A stretch of DNA of 64,000 bases, from the NCBI GenBank assembly GCA_038087015.1, contig JASBNA010000003.1:1240001-1304000 (forward strand), read 5' to 3'. This DNA comes from Cerrena zonata (Eukaryota > Basidiomycota > Agaricomycetes > Polyporales > Cerrenaceae). The notes under the pieces are model-generated. The model did not search any database, was not told the origin of the DNA, and was given only the letters and a program-made list of their open reading frames with translations. Below, one piece after another: positions 35,784 to 48,633 of this stretch. A program made the position numbers and the translations under genes. How positions within the stretch are numbered: position 1 is the first letter of the stretch; each line of letters begins with the position of its first letter.

Positions 35784-36452
35784 GGAAGTGAATCGAAGGA
35801 AACTGAGGGCAATCGATCGAGTGGCTCTGAGATACAGAGTACGTTTTATAATAGGATTATAGATGTTTGATTGTTATCGTGAGATTACAAACAATGGGTC
35901 CATGAACTGGCTTTGTTCGAGCGGAATGGAAACATGGGCTTAGATGTCGGGAACACAAACTAATGTCCAAACATGACCTCTCCGCGGCGTTCAGGATGGA
36001 CAGAATATCGTCTCACCACCAGTTGACTTTGGGGTTTCAACACATCGCTGACTCGAAAATGCGGTATGCAATGCTGCTCCGCCCGTGCCCCGAACCATTA
36101 TGATACCTGTGGTATGTTTTGTATAGTCTTTATCACGCTGGAACAACCGTTCCGTGTCGCATAGAATGGTTTGGTGAACTACATTAGGAATGGCTTGCTT
36201 TTGACATTGGGCTTGGGCTAACCTTTTAGGCCAACACGTGTAATCGCATCTGTCAAATCTGCGCCGCCTGACTGAGCAACTGTAAATTAAGTAAGTCCGT
36301 ATACAAACCAAGTCGGTACCCCAGTCATGTCGAAGCAGACTTGATACCAATTTTTTTGTGTGTCACAGTATGTCCAACAAGTGCGCAAAGTTACCCTTTA
36401 AGTCCGGGACACGTTGTCAAAGTTTGATAAGGTACGAATCAGGATGATGAAG
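35784..36452. other. Segment that may hold a terminal exon of the DUF726 gene
   Basis: Part of this interval is the upstream region of the preceding gene. The minus strand near 35,960-36,110 contains a coding-like end, SDVLKPQSQLVVRRYSVHPE then RRGEVMFGH and TAG, which could be a final exon of the DUF726 gene. The splice path to it was not resolved. Confidence 0.3.
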
Positions 36453-38293
36453 CTAACTACCTGCGTCTGGGCCTTTCTGCAATACATCTTCAACGTCATC
36501 TGGGCTGAGGTCCATGATCTGCTCAATCTTCTTCGCTCTATTCTCCACCTGCTGTTCAACCTCGCTGTTGACTAATCCAGGGGCTTTACATTCCTCTAAT
36601 ACCTTCCCTATCATTCCTCTCCATTTCAAATGACCCTCAACTCCTTCACAAGCTATATTTTCCACCCCCTGGACTTCGACTGCGGTGAGGCCTGCCACGT
36701 TCCAGCTGGCATTCGAGACTCGTGATAGCACAGCGAGAATGTAATCGTCCTTTCCGTACCCGTTTACTAATCTTCCTGAAACGACGCGCCGCGCTGCCGA
36801 CCACGTACGAGGGTCAGTAGAAATTGGTGAGCCGAAGAGGTAAACATCTTGAATGAGGTGGGCCGTTTTCTCTGGTGGGAGAGAAGCTAGATGTTGCAGG
36901 GCCTCAAAGACAACGAGGGAACCGAGGGAGTATCCGACCAAAGTGACTGGTCGATTCCCAAGCACACGTTGTTCTATGAGAATGCCTAAGACTTTCCCTG
37001 TTTTCACAGCAAGAGTTCTGGCATGTATCCACGGGTTATCTGTGCGAAAATGTTAGAGGCCGCTACTTCTTTGAATTTGGGCACGAGACATACCGATGAT
37101 CTGTCCTATTTTCAACCAAGCTGTAGGGGATAGGGCGGCAAAAAGACTTGCTAAAACAGTGCGCTTGATAATCTCTGCCCTCACATACTTGATAGCTTGG
37201 GATTTCATTAAAGCAAGGAGGGCATTCGATAATGTCATCAGAGCGTCAACTTCCTGTGTACGTTGTGTTTAGGAATTTATCACACAAAAAATAGTGTCCT
37301 TACCCATTGTAACGCAAATGTATCGGCACCACCAAATATAGTCCACGGAGCGACAACATCGTCGGGCGACTCTAGCCATCCACTCACACACAGCCTTACG
37401 GCCAATGTATCACTCGGTGTATGAACGGGAAGAATCGCCAGATCTTCGACTTCTTTTGTAAAACGTCCAACAAGCTCGGCACTCTTCTTCGACCCATAGG
37501 CACCGAAGAGCGCTCCACATACGATGGAGGAGCTGGCTAGACCGCTGGCCAGAATACCTGCTGCTGTACCTCCTACACCAAGCCACCCTAAGACACTTGT
37601 AACACCGGCACCGACTAGAGGCGCGGCCAAGCCTCCTGTAACACCGATAAGGACACCACCAGCGACGGCTCCTAGACCTATACCAACTCTACGAAGCACC
37701 AAGCTTTGAGACGCTTGATCGTCCCTTGCAGTCCGAGTCTTGCGTTCTGCTTCCTCAATGGCGCTTTCGGGGTGCTTCAGGGTTTCGGCAATAGTATCTT
37801 CATTGACTGAAGCCAAAGAGAAGAGGAAGGTGCGTGTATGGGCATGATATTGTGTACTCGTCGTAAGATGCAAGAATAATATAGTTTGAAGAAGACGGGA
37901 AACCTGTTCCTGCGGAGGTAAGGGTGGTAGACCCACCGTGGATGTGTCCGAGAGAGGGTCTAATGTTGGACATTCGTCTAGCGGATGTCAACTTTACCAA
38001 TAATGTTTCACACGGACCACTATTCACTCACCACTCATGGGACATCGACAAGCGGCCCATGCATTCTTCAATAATTCTTGGGCCCAATGGTCTATAGCTT
38101 CTAGGAATCGTTCCTTCTGTCTGGTACTTCCCGAAGATGAAGATAATGCAGCTTCGTTCTCCGCATAACGAGTCGTAGAATTCCGGTGCGATGCAAGACG
38201 TCGCATGAAGTATTGGAAGACCGTATCAAGTTGCGTTGCATCTAATTCTTTCGGCGGAATGACTTGAGTTAAGTCGTTAGTCTTCTCAATCAT
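36453..38293 (-). CDS. DUF726 / TMCO4-type alpha/beta hydrolase membrane protein
   Basis: Fungal homologue of human TMCO4 and yeast YFL034W. The ATG at 38293 (MIEKTNDLTQVIPPKE) leads to a helical N-terminus, then VGLPPLPPQEQVSRLLQTIL. A glycine-rich membrane region follows (RRVGIGLGAVAGGVLIGVTG, then LGWLGVGGTAAGILASGLAS). The hydrolase part has DTFALQW, SPTAWLKIGQIIDNPW and the nucleophile elbow VTLVGYSLGSLVVFEAL (GxSxG, Ser in GYSLG). Next come YLFGSPISTDPRTWSAARRV and NGYGKDDYILAVLSR, also family-specific. The frame ends PDAGS at 36453, but CAG|GTAGTT there could be a splice donor, so the true end may lie further left. Catalytic activity is inferred from the motif only. Confidence 0.85.
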
Positions 38294-38860
38294 CCCAAGA
38301 TGAGTTAGCGTGCGATATCTTAATCGGGGGAAGTGTATGATGGTATAAACAAGAAGTTGGTAGTTGTTCGTGTGGAGCAACCAAATACGGCGAGTTGGGC
38401 GTTTGGGGTCGTTGGAAATATAGATGGACTTTAACTACACAGACCTGTATAGAATGTGTAAAAAGCAACGATGAGATTTTCTTTGTCTGAGTGATGACTA
38501 ACAAGTATAACACGTACTGTGGTATTCGGTCAAGGGCTGAGTGAATCAAGAAAAAGAAACAACGCCCGGGGTGTCATGGTGTTGAGCTGACGTCACTTTA
38601 TGAGGTCGTCTACATTGACAAGTTGTTCGAAGTGAATGTCTGAAAAGATCCTTTCAGAAGCAAACGTCTATGATGACAGCTTTGTACATTGCTAGTCAGT
38701 TAGTATCTTATCCGACTTTCAGTATGAAAACAAAGACATGAATGCCAGTGTTTCGGCGAGACGCTGACGACGTGTGTGAGGGTGCACGTGCAGTGAAATC
38801 CGCTGGTGCCGAGTCGAGCAAGCCTTGCCCATTCTTACATCTCAATTTCATGCAAAGCCG
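38294..38860. promoter_or_regulatory. Divergent upstream region, DUF726 / YME1
   Basis: 567 bp between divergent start codons. I could not assign any named regulatory site. A CAC GTG-type E-box core (GTGCACGTGCAG) occurs near 38,782-38,793. Confidence 0.4.
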
Positions 38861-41800
38861 ATGAACGGCTCTTGTTTGGTATGTTCTAGACCTACTGGTA
38901 TGCCCAGTGAACTAACATTGAAGTCATAGTTCTTTGGTGCTCTGCGCACGCAATTGCGGACACCCCATTCCAGCTCACTACGTCCGCTTTTTCGTTCGCT
39001 TTCGCGGTCATCATTTCCTTTCGTTCAGCACTCCGTCCATGTTCCTCTGAAGCACCCATCGCCTATATTTACTAATTCACGACTAATATCTCTCTCGTCC
39101 ATCTTTGCACCCAGGAAAGTTACTCCGACACCTCCGCCGAGCGTTGTTGCACATATTTCGACAGTAGAAGCAGATGCCAACGGACACCCGCAGGATATTC
39201 AGAAGCAGATTGCCCTGTACGAAGCCCTTCTGAGCACGAAAGTGAAGGCTGGCTATGATGTGGTTATTTCTAGATGGGAACGTATGTGTGAATTCGTGAG
39301 TGGTAGCTATGTCATTCTTTGAATACAACTTATTAGGTTACATCTACAGGATGCGGCGAATCCTCTTCTCCGATCGGACGAAGCTTTTAAACTCTACCTC
39401 AGTGCTCTAGTAAACTCTGGATATGAAGCATCAATCAATTCTGCTGTTCGACGCCGAGAATCTCTACTAGCCGCTACCGCTGCTTCTACATCCCCAGCAG
39501 CTAATGAGTCGTCTCCTGATACTGGTTCAACAGAAATCTCTTCAACATCTGGAGCCGCTCTTTCTAAGCAACCTGATGCCGAAAATGTTTCGCAAACAAC
39601 AACCACATCATCTAGCCACCGAATAGCCGAGATGGTGCTTTCTGCTCAATCAGCAACTCCGATTAGGCCAAATGCAAATCTCAGCCCAGACATGGCTAAA
39701 CTAGCGGCAGCACTCAATTCCGGTGCTGGGACTTCAAACGAACCTATAACAGTCACGATCAGCGAAAGTAAGTCAAATAAGCCTGACATGCAGATGCTAA
39801 ATTTAACTCATGCTATGTCTCGTTCTGACATATCTTTATAGGTAGAGGCTCATGGGTCCCGGGAACTATTCGATTTGTCATTTTGACGGTTATTGGCGCA
39901 TTCTGTAAGTCAAAATATGATAAGCTATTTTTTTTTGTCAAGACTGACAGTTGTACCTTCACAGTTATTTTGGTTGTCTTCACTGTTTTGCTTGAAAATT
40001 CCGGCCTTGTCAAGACCGGTGCGATCAAGGAGAATTTATCCCGGTCGAAACAAGCAATTACAAATTCACTGATGTCCACGGCGTGGATGAAGCTAAAGAG
40101 GTAGGTGATATTGTAGATATTAGCTTTCGGAATATCGTTATCAACACGTGTATAGGAATTACAAGATGTCATCGAATTCTTGAAGGACCCTGCATCATTT
40201 GCAACACTCGGCGGTAGACTACCTAAGGGGATACTCCTCACAGGTCCCCCCGGAACTGGAAAGACCTTGCTTGCACGTGCCGTAGCAGGTGAAGCTGGTG
40301 TGCCGTTCTTCCACACGTCAGGGTATGTCCCCTGAATGTCATACCTCGAACATATCTATCAGCTAAAGACCTCCTTTGTCCGTGATAGAGCGGATTTTGA
40401 TGAAATGTTCGTTGGAGTTGGAGCTAAGCGAGTTAGGGAACTCTTTGCCGCAGCTCGCAAAAAATCGCCTGCCATTATCTTCATAGATGAACTCGATGCT
40501 GTTGGTGGAAAGCGATCCAATCGCGATCAACATTACCTCAAACAGACCCTGAATCAACTCCTTGTGGAAATGGACGGGTTCCTCCAGACAGAAGGCATTA
40601 TTGTTATTGCGGCGACTAACTTCCCCGACGCATTGGACCCGTAAGATTCCACCTAACCCTCTTTCGCGCTGGTTTGCTGAATACAATATCCATAAACTCA
40701 GGGCCTTAGTTCGGCCAGGGCGTTTCGACAGAAACATTGCGGTTCCCCTTCCGGACATCCGCGGTCGTATACAAATTCTGAAACATCATATGAAGGACGT
40801 AACTACTGCACCTGGTAAGTACACTTGTACGTTTGTCTCGTATCTTTGACATCTTCTGACAACATCATGGCGCTCCGTTTTCGGGCGTTGTATCAGAGGC
40901 CGACCCAATGGTTCTTGCACGAGGGACACCAGGGTTCTCTGGCGCTGATCTACGAAATATGGTCAAGTAAGAATAACCATCTCGCTCTTAAGCTCAAGAA
41001 TATGGAGTTGATAACCTTTGGTTTCACGATAGCCAAGCTGCTGTCCAGGCTTCGAAGGAACATGCGAAGGCTGTCACCTTGAAGCACTTTGAGTGGGCAA
41101 AGGTATGGAGATCGCTGTTGGTGTTCCATGCATACTTGCTTATACGTCAATCTTCCCTGCAGGACCGTATCCTGCTTGGGAGCGAAAGGAAAAGTTCATT
41201 CATCAGTGACGATGTCAAAAAGATGACCGCTTATCATGAAGTTAGTCAGACCTTTGTGCTTAAACTCTCATTTCAGAATACTGATCACGATGATGTCGCC
41301 TTTAGGGTGGACATGCTTTGGTCGCCCTCTACACTGATGGTGCTATGCCGCTACACAAGGTTACCTGCGTGCCTCGAGGACACGCTCTCGGAATTGTGTG
41401 TCAGGTTTACCCTCGTCATCGCGGCAACTGATTACTTACCTCTTCACATAGACTAGTCAACTTCCAGAGGATGATCGATATTCGGTGTCTAAGAGGGAAT
41501 ATCTAGCGGAAATTGACGTATGTATGGGTGGCCGGGCAGCAGAGGAACTAAGTAAGTGCTATCCTCGACAGATCTCGATACGCTGGTAACTGTGGGGGTT
41601 TCCTAGTCTATGGGGCAGATCAAGTTACAAGCGGGGCAACATCTGACATTAGAAAAGCCACACGGACAGCAAGAGCCATGGTTAAGGTACGTTTTGAAGT
41701 TCGGTACTTTTGTACTTTGATATTCTGACACGGAAACAATCCTCATTTCAACCTTCTATCACCTTCTCTTCGATATCTATAGCAAATGGGATACTCTGAC

Positions 41801-42348
41801 AAGATCGGTCCCGTTTACTTCGGTGACCGAGATACGTCCGTTAGTCCACACAAGCTAGATGAAATCGAAGCTGAAGTTCGCAGGTTCGTCTGGACTTCTT
41901 TCTTACTCGAATAGTTACCGGCTGCTTCTCGGTTATGGACCAATCCCAACGTTCGCATATTGGAAATGGTGGCATTTTCCGAGACCTGCATGCCGTCATG
42001 ACGTGCGAAATAGTAGCTGATTGGTTTTCGTTTGCTTACCCAGCTTGATAATCGCGGGAGAGTCCCGAGTGAAGGAGCTATTGAAGACAAAAGAGGAAGA
42101 ACTACATCGTGTAAGTAATACCATTCATCAGACATTCTAATGTCCGCACTTACTGATCCTTGAATGCCGGTGTTCGTGGGACATCTTTCTGTCGTTCTGT
42201 CTAGCTGGCGAATGCTCTGGTTGAATATGAGACGCTGGATGCTGATGAGGTCCGACGGGTCATCAAGGGAGAGCCAATACGGAACTTGGTAGAAGTGTTA
42301 CAGGAGGCAGCAGAAGAAAAGGAGCCGCCTTCGGAGGCTCATTCATGA
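38861..42348 (+). CDS. YME1: i-AAA mitochondrial inner-membrane protease (one-base frameshift)
   Basis: Yme1 is the ATP-dependent zinc metalloprotease of the inner membrane facing the intermembrane space. I place the start at 38861: a short exon (MNGSCL) splices to [20 protein letters not shown], a basic, Ser-rich mitochondrial presequence. A membrane segment follows ([13 protein letters not shown] and ILVVFTVLL). The AAA domain shows [20 protein letters not shown] (Walker A), [17 protein letters not shown] (Walker B) and [17 protein letters not shown]. The protease site [10 protein letters not shown] is split by an intron between HE and [23 protein letters not shown] carries the third metal ligand region. 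The frame breaks at TTT 40035-40037: [20 protein letters not shown] requires one more T. More than ten introns are present. Confidence 0.93.
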
Positions 42349-42564
42349 CGCTAACTTTGGAGCCCTGTAGTGGGGGACCCAAAGTGTGGTATCACTGGTA
42401 TCGTACTATTCTTTTTTGTTTTCGTTGCATCATTCCATTGTAGAGCTATTATAACAATCGTCATCACTCTAAATTCCTGAGAAGTTTCCTGACAGAAATC
42501 CCGGAGGCGCCTGAGGCAGCCCTGCCACAAGAATTGAACAGCTGACATCCCGAGATCCTCTAAC

Positions 42565-42811
42565 ATGTCAGGGTACAATAGCAGAGGTAATCATCTATAG
42601 TTGTGGTACGTATCTATTGAATTGACCCTCTCATGATGACATGAGCCTAGTCCGTGGGTTGTTCATATAACGATAAATAGCAGATCGGGAGCATTTACTG
42701 CAGAGAAGTCAGAAGCCAGATCTACTGGTGAAATGGGAACAGGGCAGGGATCCGCGGTATACTGTATACGCTACGACGGGTTCTGAGAAGCACAACCTTG
42801 TGGCGGCATGA
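42565..42811 (+). CDS. Predicted 50-aa protein, unknown
   Basis: Two exons, 42565-42586 and 42681-42811, join with an intact codon (G|CA) to give MSGYNSRADREHLLQRSQKP followed by DLLVKWEQGRDPRYTVYATT and GSEKHNLVAA. Donor GTAATC and acceptor AAATAG are acceptable. The product is hydrophilic and has no signal peptide. It resembles nothing I can name, but the composition is protein-like across both exons and the junction. It lies 216 bp downstream of YME1 on the same strand. Confidence 0.42.
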
Positions 42812-44502
42812 CGGTTTCCCAGCGCTTTTACCCGTGTTGAAATACTTCAGCTCTGCACGCCCGCAAGCTCACCTTGAACAATCAGAACCTCAGTTCAACA
42901 GCAACGCGCTGTAGCCGTCTTGTGACATAATTTTCAACAAGAGGTTCCACCAGCGGGAAACCACAGCGCGTGTGGCTAGAACTAACGACTACGCCGTAAT
43001 CCGGGTTGTGACTACTAATAAGGTGCCAAACTCCAACAGTTGAAACTGTCTGGATATGCCTGGACGCATCGGGACGGGGGGTGTTAGTAGAGAGATGAGA
43101 ACGCTCCGGCGAGCTGTCGGACCCCTGCAGTTTTAAAGGTTTGATAAATAGAGAGATGGGAAACACAAGAAGGCATAACACGGCCACTGCCAGAGGCTCC
43201 AGAGTTTTGTAAGCTTGTATACTGGTGACTGACGGCCAATTCCGAAGGGGGTATAGTGCGCGTGTACCTATCGAATCGTCCGCATTGAGTATAGAGCAGA
43301 GCATAGGTCCGCGAGTCGAGAGACAACGGGCGGAGTGCTGCAATCATTTTTTTCTGAACGGGTAGGGGAACGATGGCAAGCTGCATGGAATTATATTGTA
43401 TGCCGGAGACAAAAAATCTGGCACGTCGGAGGTTGTAAAATTGATCAGGGGACGCTGAGGGGCGAGGCAGTGTATGTCAGATTGAACGCCTGAGTGCAGC
43501 CAAGCAGAGCTGGTTCCCCTTCAGGGATCTGAAAGCCCACTTCAACTGCTAAAGCATGCCAGGCTCACCGCAAACCTTCGCACTTGTTCTCACCGTCAAC
43601 ATCAGTTCTGCCAGGTACATGTGTCAGGAGATCGCGCGGTGGTGACGAAAAACCAAATACCTATCTTGGAGCGTGACAGGAAAACGCAAACAGCTTGACG
43701 GGCGTTCTGTGAAGTCCCCATCCGTTTCTGACGATCAGATAGGAGCGGGGTATATCAGGAGAAATGAAGATAGAAGATCGAGAATGTACAGTAGCTGTGC
43801 GAGCAGGGGACCCCAGTTGCGGACTAGTTTGGGGCGAAAGCATGGCTCCTGCCTGAATTGACGAGCGTTTTGATTTTCAAGTCACACCAAAGTGGTGTTC
43901 ATCCAGAGCCAGGTTCACGTCTTAGGATCATGGCCCGATATGTAGGTTCATTCGGGACCCTCGTTTGGGGGCTTGAACGCCGGAATGGTTCTGTCAACTG
44001 GACCTGTCGGTAGGTTTCCATCCAGGTGCCGTAAGCGTAATGCCGTGGCAGCGACTACTACAATCTAATCCCAACTCAGGAGTCAATCGGATCAGCTTTT
44101 CGTCTGGTATCGAAGGCCTCATGCCAACTTGAATTACGGCGACCACCTGCGGACCGTGTGGTTTACCTCACCTGCCAGAGACCCATAAATTGGAAGGGAA
44201 GGGAAGACGCGAAGGCCCACTTTCTACCTCTGCGAAAGCAAACATTTGACAAGCTCAGGCTCGCGTCTCTACCTACCTCATATACGCGCAGGAGATAGAA
44301 CGAGTTTTGGCCGGGCACTATTTGAACACGAGTTTATCAAGGCGAAGTTGTCTTCGATCAAAGGCCCCGTCTGTCTGCCACTTCACCCAACTCCTACCTC
44401 CGCCGACCGTTTAAAGCGCCAGTGGTGAGCCCCTCCCGTTTTCCCTCAGAATGACCTCGATCGTCTCATCTCGGACACTCAATCTACCATCTGCCCACGC
44501 AG
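42812..44502. other. 1.7-kb region with no supportable gene
   Basis: No conserved coding segment was found. A 153-codon minus-strand frame (42882-43343) and a 100-codon frame overlapping it have no recognisable features and lack intron support. The right end is presumably the upstream region of the small Cys-rich gene. No repeat or transposon end could be recognised. Confidence 0.35.
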
Positions 44503-44849
44503 ATGTGCCACAGACAATTAAGATTCTCCAAGGCTAATGCTTGCGGCCATCTAACTTTCACGGGCGAAACCATGATCGACTGTAGATCCCGGGATTGTTA
44601 CCTCAGCTCGCGTCACCCCAAGAATTGTGGGTCCCCGTCTTCAGACAAACAACGTTGCGACTGCTTAAGATATTACACGTTCGTACCTATCTTCTTGGTG
44701 TACACTGTCGTCCACAAGCGCTTATTTCCGTACTTCAGTCAACCGGAGCGTATAACCACTCAGGAAGTAGGTAACCCTGTATTCGAAAACCTGGCTCTCT
44801 GACATCATCTTTGCAGCTCCCAGGACGATGTATCCGTTGTTCTAGATAG
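44503..44849 (+). CDS. Small cysteine-rich protein (78 aa), basidiomycete type
   Basis: Three exons, 44503-44678, 44739-44766 and 44817-44849, join in phase. Together they encode MCHRQLRFSKANACGHLTFT, GETMIDCRSRDCYLSSRHPK, NCGSPSSDKQRCDCLRYYT, QPERITTQE and LPGRCIRCSR. The protein has ten Cys and several His in pairs: an N-terminal MC, ACGH, DC...DC, HPKNC, CDC and CIRC. I recognise the general style (MCxx...CGH...C...C...HP..C...C..C) from short basidiomycete hypothetical proteins. No signal peptide is present, so a cytosolic or nuclear zinc-binding role is more likely than secretion; this is inference. The last exon, which adds the CxxC end, is chosen over read-through because it completes the pairing. 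The stop lies 72 bp from that of the convergent XPD gene. Confidence 0.6.
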
Positions 44850-44921
44850 CTTTTTTCAAAATTTCTCATGTCATTTCGCCATGCTATGTACACTATCCTA
44901 TCTATACAGACAGGCTGCATG

Positions 44922-47900
44922 CTACACATCTAGGTCCATATTCGCAAGTACCTCATCATCGAATCCACCGTTTCCGTACTCGTCGTCGTCTTCATCCATA
45001 ACATCATCGTCTCGTCTCCGTTCTGCCTCAATGGCTTGTTGTTCTTTTTGCTGTGCTTGTGCTTTTTCAATATCTTCAATTGTCCAAAGGGATATCCCTG
45101 TCTGATTCTCATTCGGGTTCTGTGAAATGGTACGCATGAACAGCTTGGAAAGTGTGATAGCCATGTCCGTCGACAGATTAGACGCAGTTTCTGTGATGTA
45201 CTGGTTAATCCATCGGGGCAACTTCGCCCGCTTGTCTGCACGTGCAAAACGCTGGGAAAAGACATTCAATCGTATGCAATCATGCAGTAAAACCATCACG
45301 AGCCCATAGACACACCTTGTCGGCAAACACCATCAGACCCCAATCAGTCTTTCCTCGCAATACCCGTCCAACACACTGCGCGGCGTTACGCATGGCGTCG
45401 AACCCTAGGAATTCTGATTCGCGAATCCGATACGCATCTCGTAAGTATTCTAATCGTGCTTTGAGAATGCGGCTTTCCGTGTATTGATAAGGCACTCTGT
45501 CAGAACCATCCAATGAGTAAGCCGAGATCGGCTGTATGTCGAACCGTAAGAAGCATGAGATCCAATCGCGTACCCAAACATTATGACAGCGCGGCCATAA
45601 TTGTGATCGAAATCAATCCCTTCAGACACCTTTCCACGCGCCACGGAGAGCAGAACAGCACCACGTCCGTTATCACATGCCTAAAAAGAACGTGCGGTGA
45701 GACCTAATGATTGCAACATAAAAATGCGTGGATACGGAAACGTACTCTTCTGTAGTTCTCTAGAGCAATGCTAGTCTCGTTTGCATCCGGGGTCTCCACG
45801 AAGATGAGCTTGTGCTTCCAGACTTCGTTCAAAATCCCCTGATGAGGCGTGTATTCATCTACCGTATCCTTGGGAAAATTGCGTTGTCATCCACTCACCA
45901 TGTCGTTCCAAGCTGCCACAATTGACTCCATGTATAGGTAACTTGGGAAGAACGCCACGATGCCATCCGGTACAATCTTGCTATATTCGATTAGGATACT
46001 TCCAAAGTTGCGCACAACCGCAGGATCATTCCTAACTTCGAACCGAGAGCTGATCGCAACTTGGTCGCTGCCACGAGTGATAACCTTATATCTGGTCATC
46101 TAAACGCCGCAATGAGAAGCCCATATCGGCACTTACAAGGGGTAAGAATGAATTTCTCGTAAGGGTCATGGAGTAACTCTCCTGGACGACCGGGGTGAAT
46201 TGAAGCATTTTTGGATACATATCCAACGGCGAGATGGTTCCAGATGTGATCACCACGCTGCTAAACCGCTCAAAGACTGGCTTAATGGCTATAGATGGGT
46301 CCAGACATCTGTCATGACAAAGTTGTGAGACCCGCTCTCGTCGTGGAAGAATTTACGCACGTAAAATGAAATATAGGGTTAGGTACTGTCGCATTATCGG
46401 TCTCGAAAGGTTCAAGAATTAGTAAGAACCCTGTGACCAAATAAGTATAATCGATCCGCAGTCGGTGATCCACGCATACCTCGTTCATATGTTGCCACCA
46501 ATGTGGCGAATGTGGCAACTTTTTGAAGAGAATGCACCTCGTCGAGGCGATCAAGCTCCAACGTTCGTACTAGCGATTGCAATCGCTCGGCACAGAAGCT
46601 ACATAGACGGTTAGCACCGGGAAGTCTACATTCTGGAACAAACTGACCGTAAGGGTCTCCGTTCGATGTAGGTAATATCTTTCAAATGCTGAAGGAAGGA
46701 AAGTGGGGTTTCTGCAACCACATGCAACACTCTCATCCGTGTCTAAGATCGACTAGTTAGTCGGTTACCGCGAACCTTGTAAAAACAAATCTGGAGCACA
46801 TGCCTTTAGGTATTCAACGAACCTCTTCAAGAACGCAATAAAATGCTCCGCTTTCCGAATATTCCCAGGTATAGCTTCCTTCAGAAGGTCTTCCGGCAGT
46901 ACTACGACCGACAGTGTGTAAACATAGGGGCGAAAATCCAAGCTTTCTGAAACGCGTTATTCCGGGCATCAGACGTACCTGGATTTGACATAAACGCATC
47001 CTCGTTGTCTGCAGCATCTTGAAGACCTTCCACGAGTTTTGCATATTCGTCTTGTAGCTTTGAGGCGTCAGTCTTTTTGATCCTATCATGACCTATTTAG
47101 GAACGGACAGTCGTTTATTTTGCCACAATCAACTTACTCCTCGATTTTGTCCCCTAATCGACCGACACTGCGAGCCGCCGAATCGAGCATAGGTCTCGTG
47201 AGATCAATACTTAAAGACTCAATGCATACGTTATCTTTGTCACGCTAGTGTCAGAGTGTACGTTCTGTAAAACTAGAAGATCGAAAGGAACTTACCGATG
47301 TTGTGCGCTTCGTCGAACACAACAATAGCATCCTTCGAAAGTTCTTTTGATACTTGCTCTGCGACTTTGGGGTCCAGCAGATAATGGAACGAATAAATTA
47401 CGACATCGACGAACGGCATCATCCGTCGAACTAAGAAATACGGACAGACTTTGTTGTCTCTTCCGTATTCTAAGACGTCAGCAAGAGTATAAACTCCCGG
47501 AGGTATTAGATTGCCCGGTTCCCGCTTGCCAAGCTCCTAATCAAAGCCAAAATGCGCTTGATCAGCAGATGTACGTCAATGAAACTAGTGGTATTTGTAC
47601 TTCGTGCCAGTCACAAAGCTCTACGGAACCTGGGTTTTGCCGACCTTTCTCGCACACAGCGGCATTCGTTAGATCTCGACAGCGGGCATCTACGACGACG
47701 CCTTTCTTCTCCTTTGAGACCTGGTACACGAGGATGATGACGATGCGTGAGATAATTTGTGAATGAGATATCGGGGCCTGGGGCGTCATTGCTATTTGCA
47801 AACCACTTACCTCCGGATGGATGCAAAGGTTTTTTCTACTGGTCAGGCCAATACCGTAGAAATTACGTTCCTTTTCCTTCTCTTCATCGGTTTCGGCGCA

Positions 47901-48398
47901 TTCTTGACGGTATTCCATCAAGCGTTTCAACTCAGCCAGTGCCTTCTCAATTTCTGGCACCGTTCGTGAGCAATATATCAGCTTCCGCTTCGTAGGATAG
48001 AACTATAGATATTGTTGTTAGTGAGAAGTTGGCGAACTGAACTCTACGACTCTATGGGTCACCTGTTGATATGATACAATGAGAGATAAGAGGGAGACAG
48101 TCTTCCCAGTACCTGAAGGCATTTCCAGGACACAATGGCCCTAACACGGAAACCGCATGTTAGTAGTCCGGCAGGGATAATGTCATTGGAACCCACAGTA
48201 GCATCAAGGGTGCGTTTGAGATCACACATATAGGCATATTGCTCTGGAATGCATTCAGTGACTTGCATCTCATGCTGGGACGGATGCACATGCCTGGATA
48301 AATTCGGTCATAAGGGAAAATGATCTGGAAGGCTTCAGTCATTGACATACAGCGGACATGTGAACACTCACAGGTAGATCATCGATGAAGAACTTCAT
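44922..48398 (-). CDS. RAD3: TFIIH helicase XPD/Rad3
   Basis: 5'-3' DNA helicase of TFIIH acting in nucleotide-excision repair and transcription initiation. The ATG at 48398 gives [20 protein letters not shown], matching the invariant XPD start. Walker A is [20 protein letters not shown], motif Ia includes [20 protein letters not shown], and the DEAH box is in [11 protein letters not shown]. The iron-sulfur cluster cysteines lie in [19 protein letters not shown] and VELCDWHE, with [20 protein letters not shown] after them. Later motifs include [20 protein letters not shown] and [20 protein letters not shown]. The acidic end ([15 protein letters not shown]) reaches TAG at 44922. About 15 short introns are present. 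I found no frameshift. Confidence 0.95.
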
Positions 48399-48633
48399 AT
48401 TAAAGAGGTATTATAGGGTATAAAGAAGGTAACTTGATGCAAAAACTTGGACTTTGTGTGGAAATATGCAGTGTTGAAGAATATGGAGTTGAACAAGATC
48501 AGTGCTCAATTGAAGCCTGACTTTCCACTTGGCGGCTCCGAGCCCGATCGCGACGCGTCAATTAAGCGGCGTGACCAGAGCGCTTAAGGACTCCTTCAAC
48601 GAGCGCTTGGCTTAACGCGATCTTGGTTTTGTG
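48399..48633. promoter_or_regulatory. Short bidirectional promoter, XPD / TPR protein, with one MCB box
   Basis: 235 bp separate divergent start codons. An ACGCGT box lies at 48553-48558 within a GC-rich patch. A single box is weak evidence of MBF-type regulation. Confidence 0.4.

Noticed and set aside
38941..38956. TTG as apparent start of YME1
   Set aside because: A short upstream exon with a real ATG at 38861 joins in phase through a GT...AG intron and gives a better presequence. The same reasoning moved the starts of the JmjC (11686), MFS (26714) and TPR (48634) genes to true ATG codons.
42882..43386. 153- and 100-codon overlapping minus-strand frames
   Set aside because: No domain, membrane segment or intron support. 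The two frames overlap and neither looks more coding than the other.
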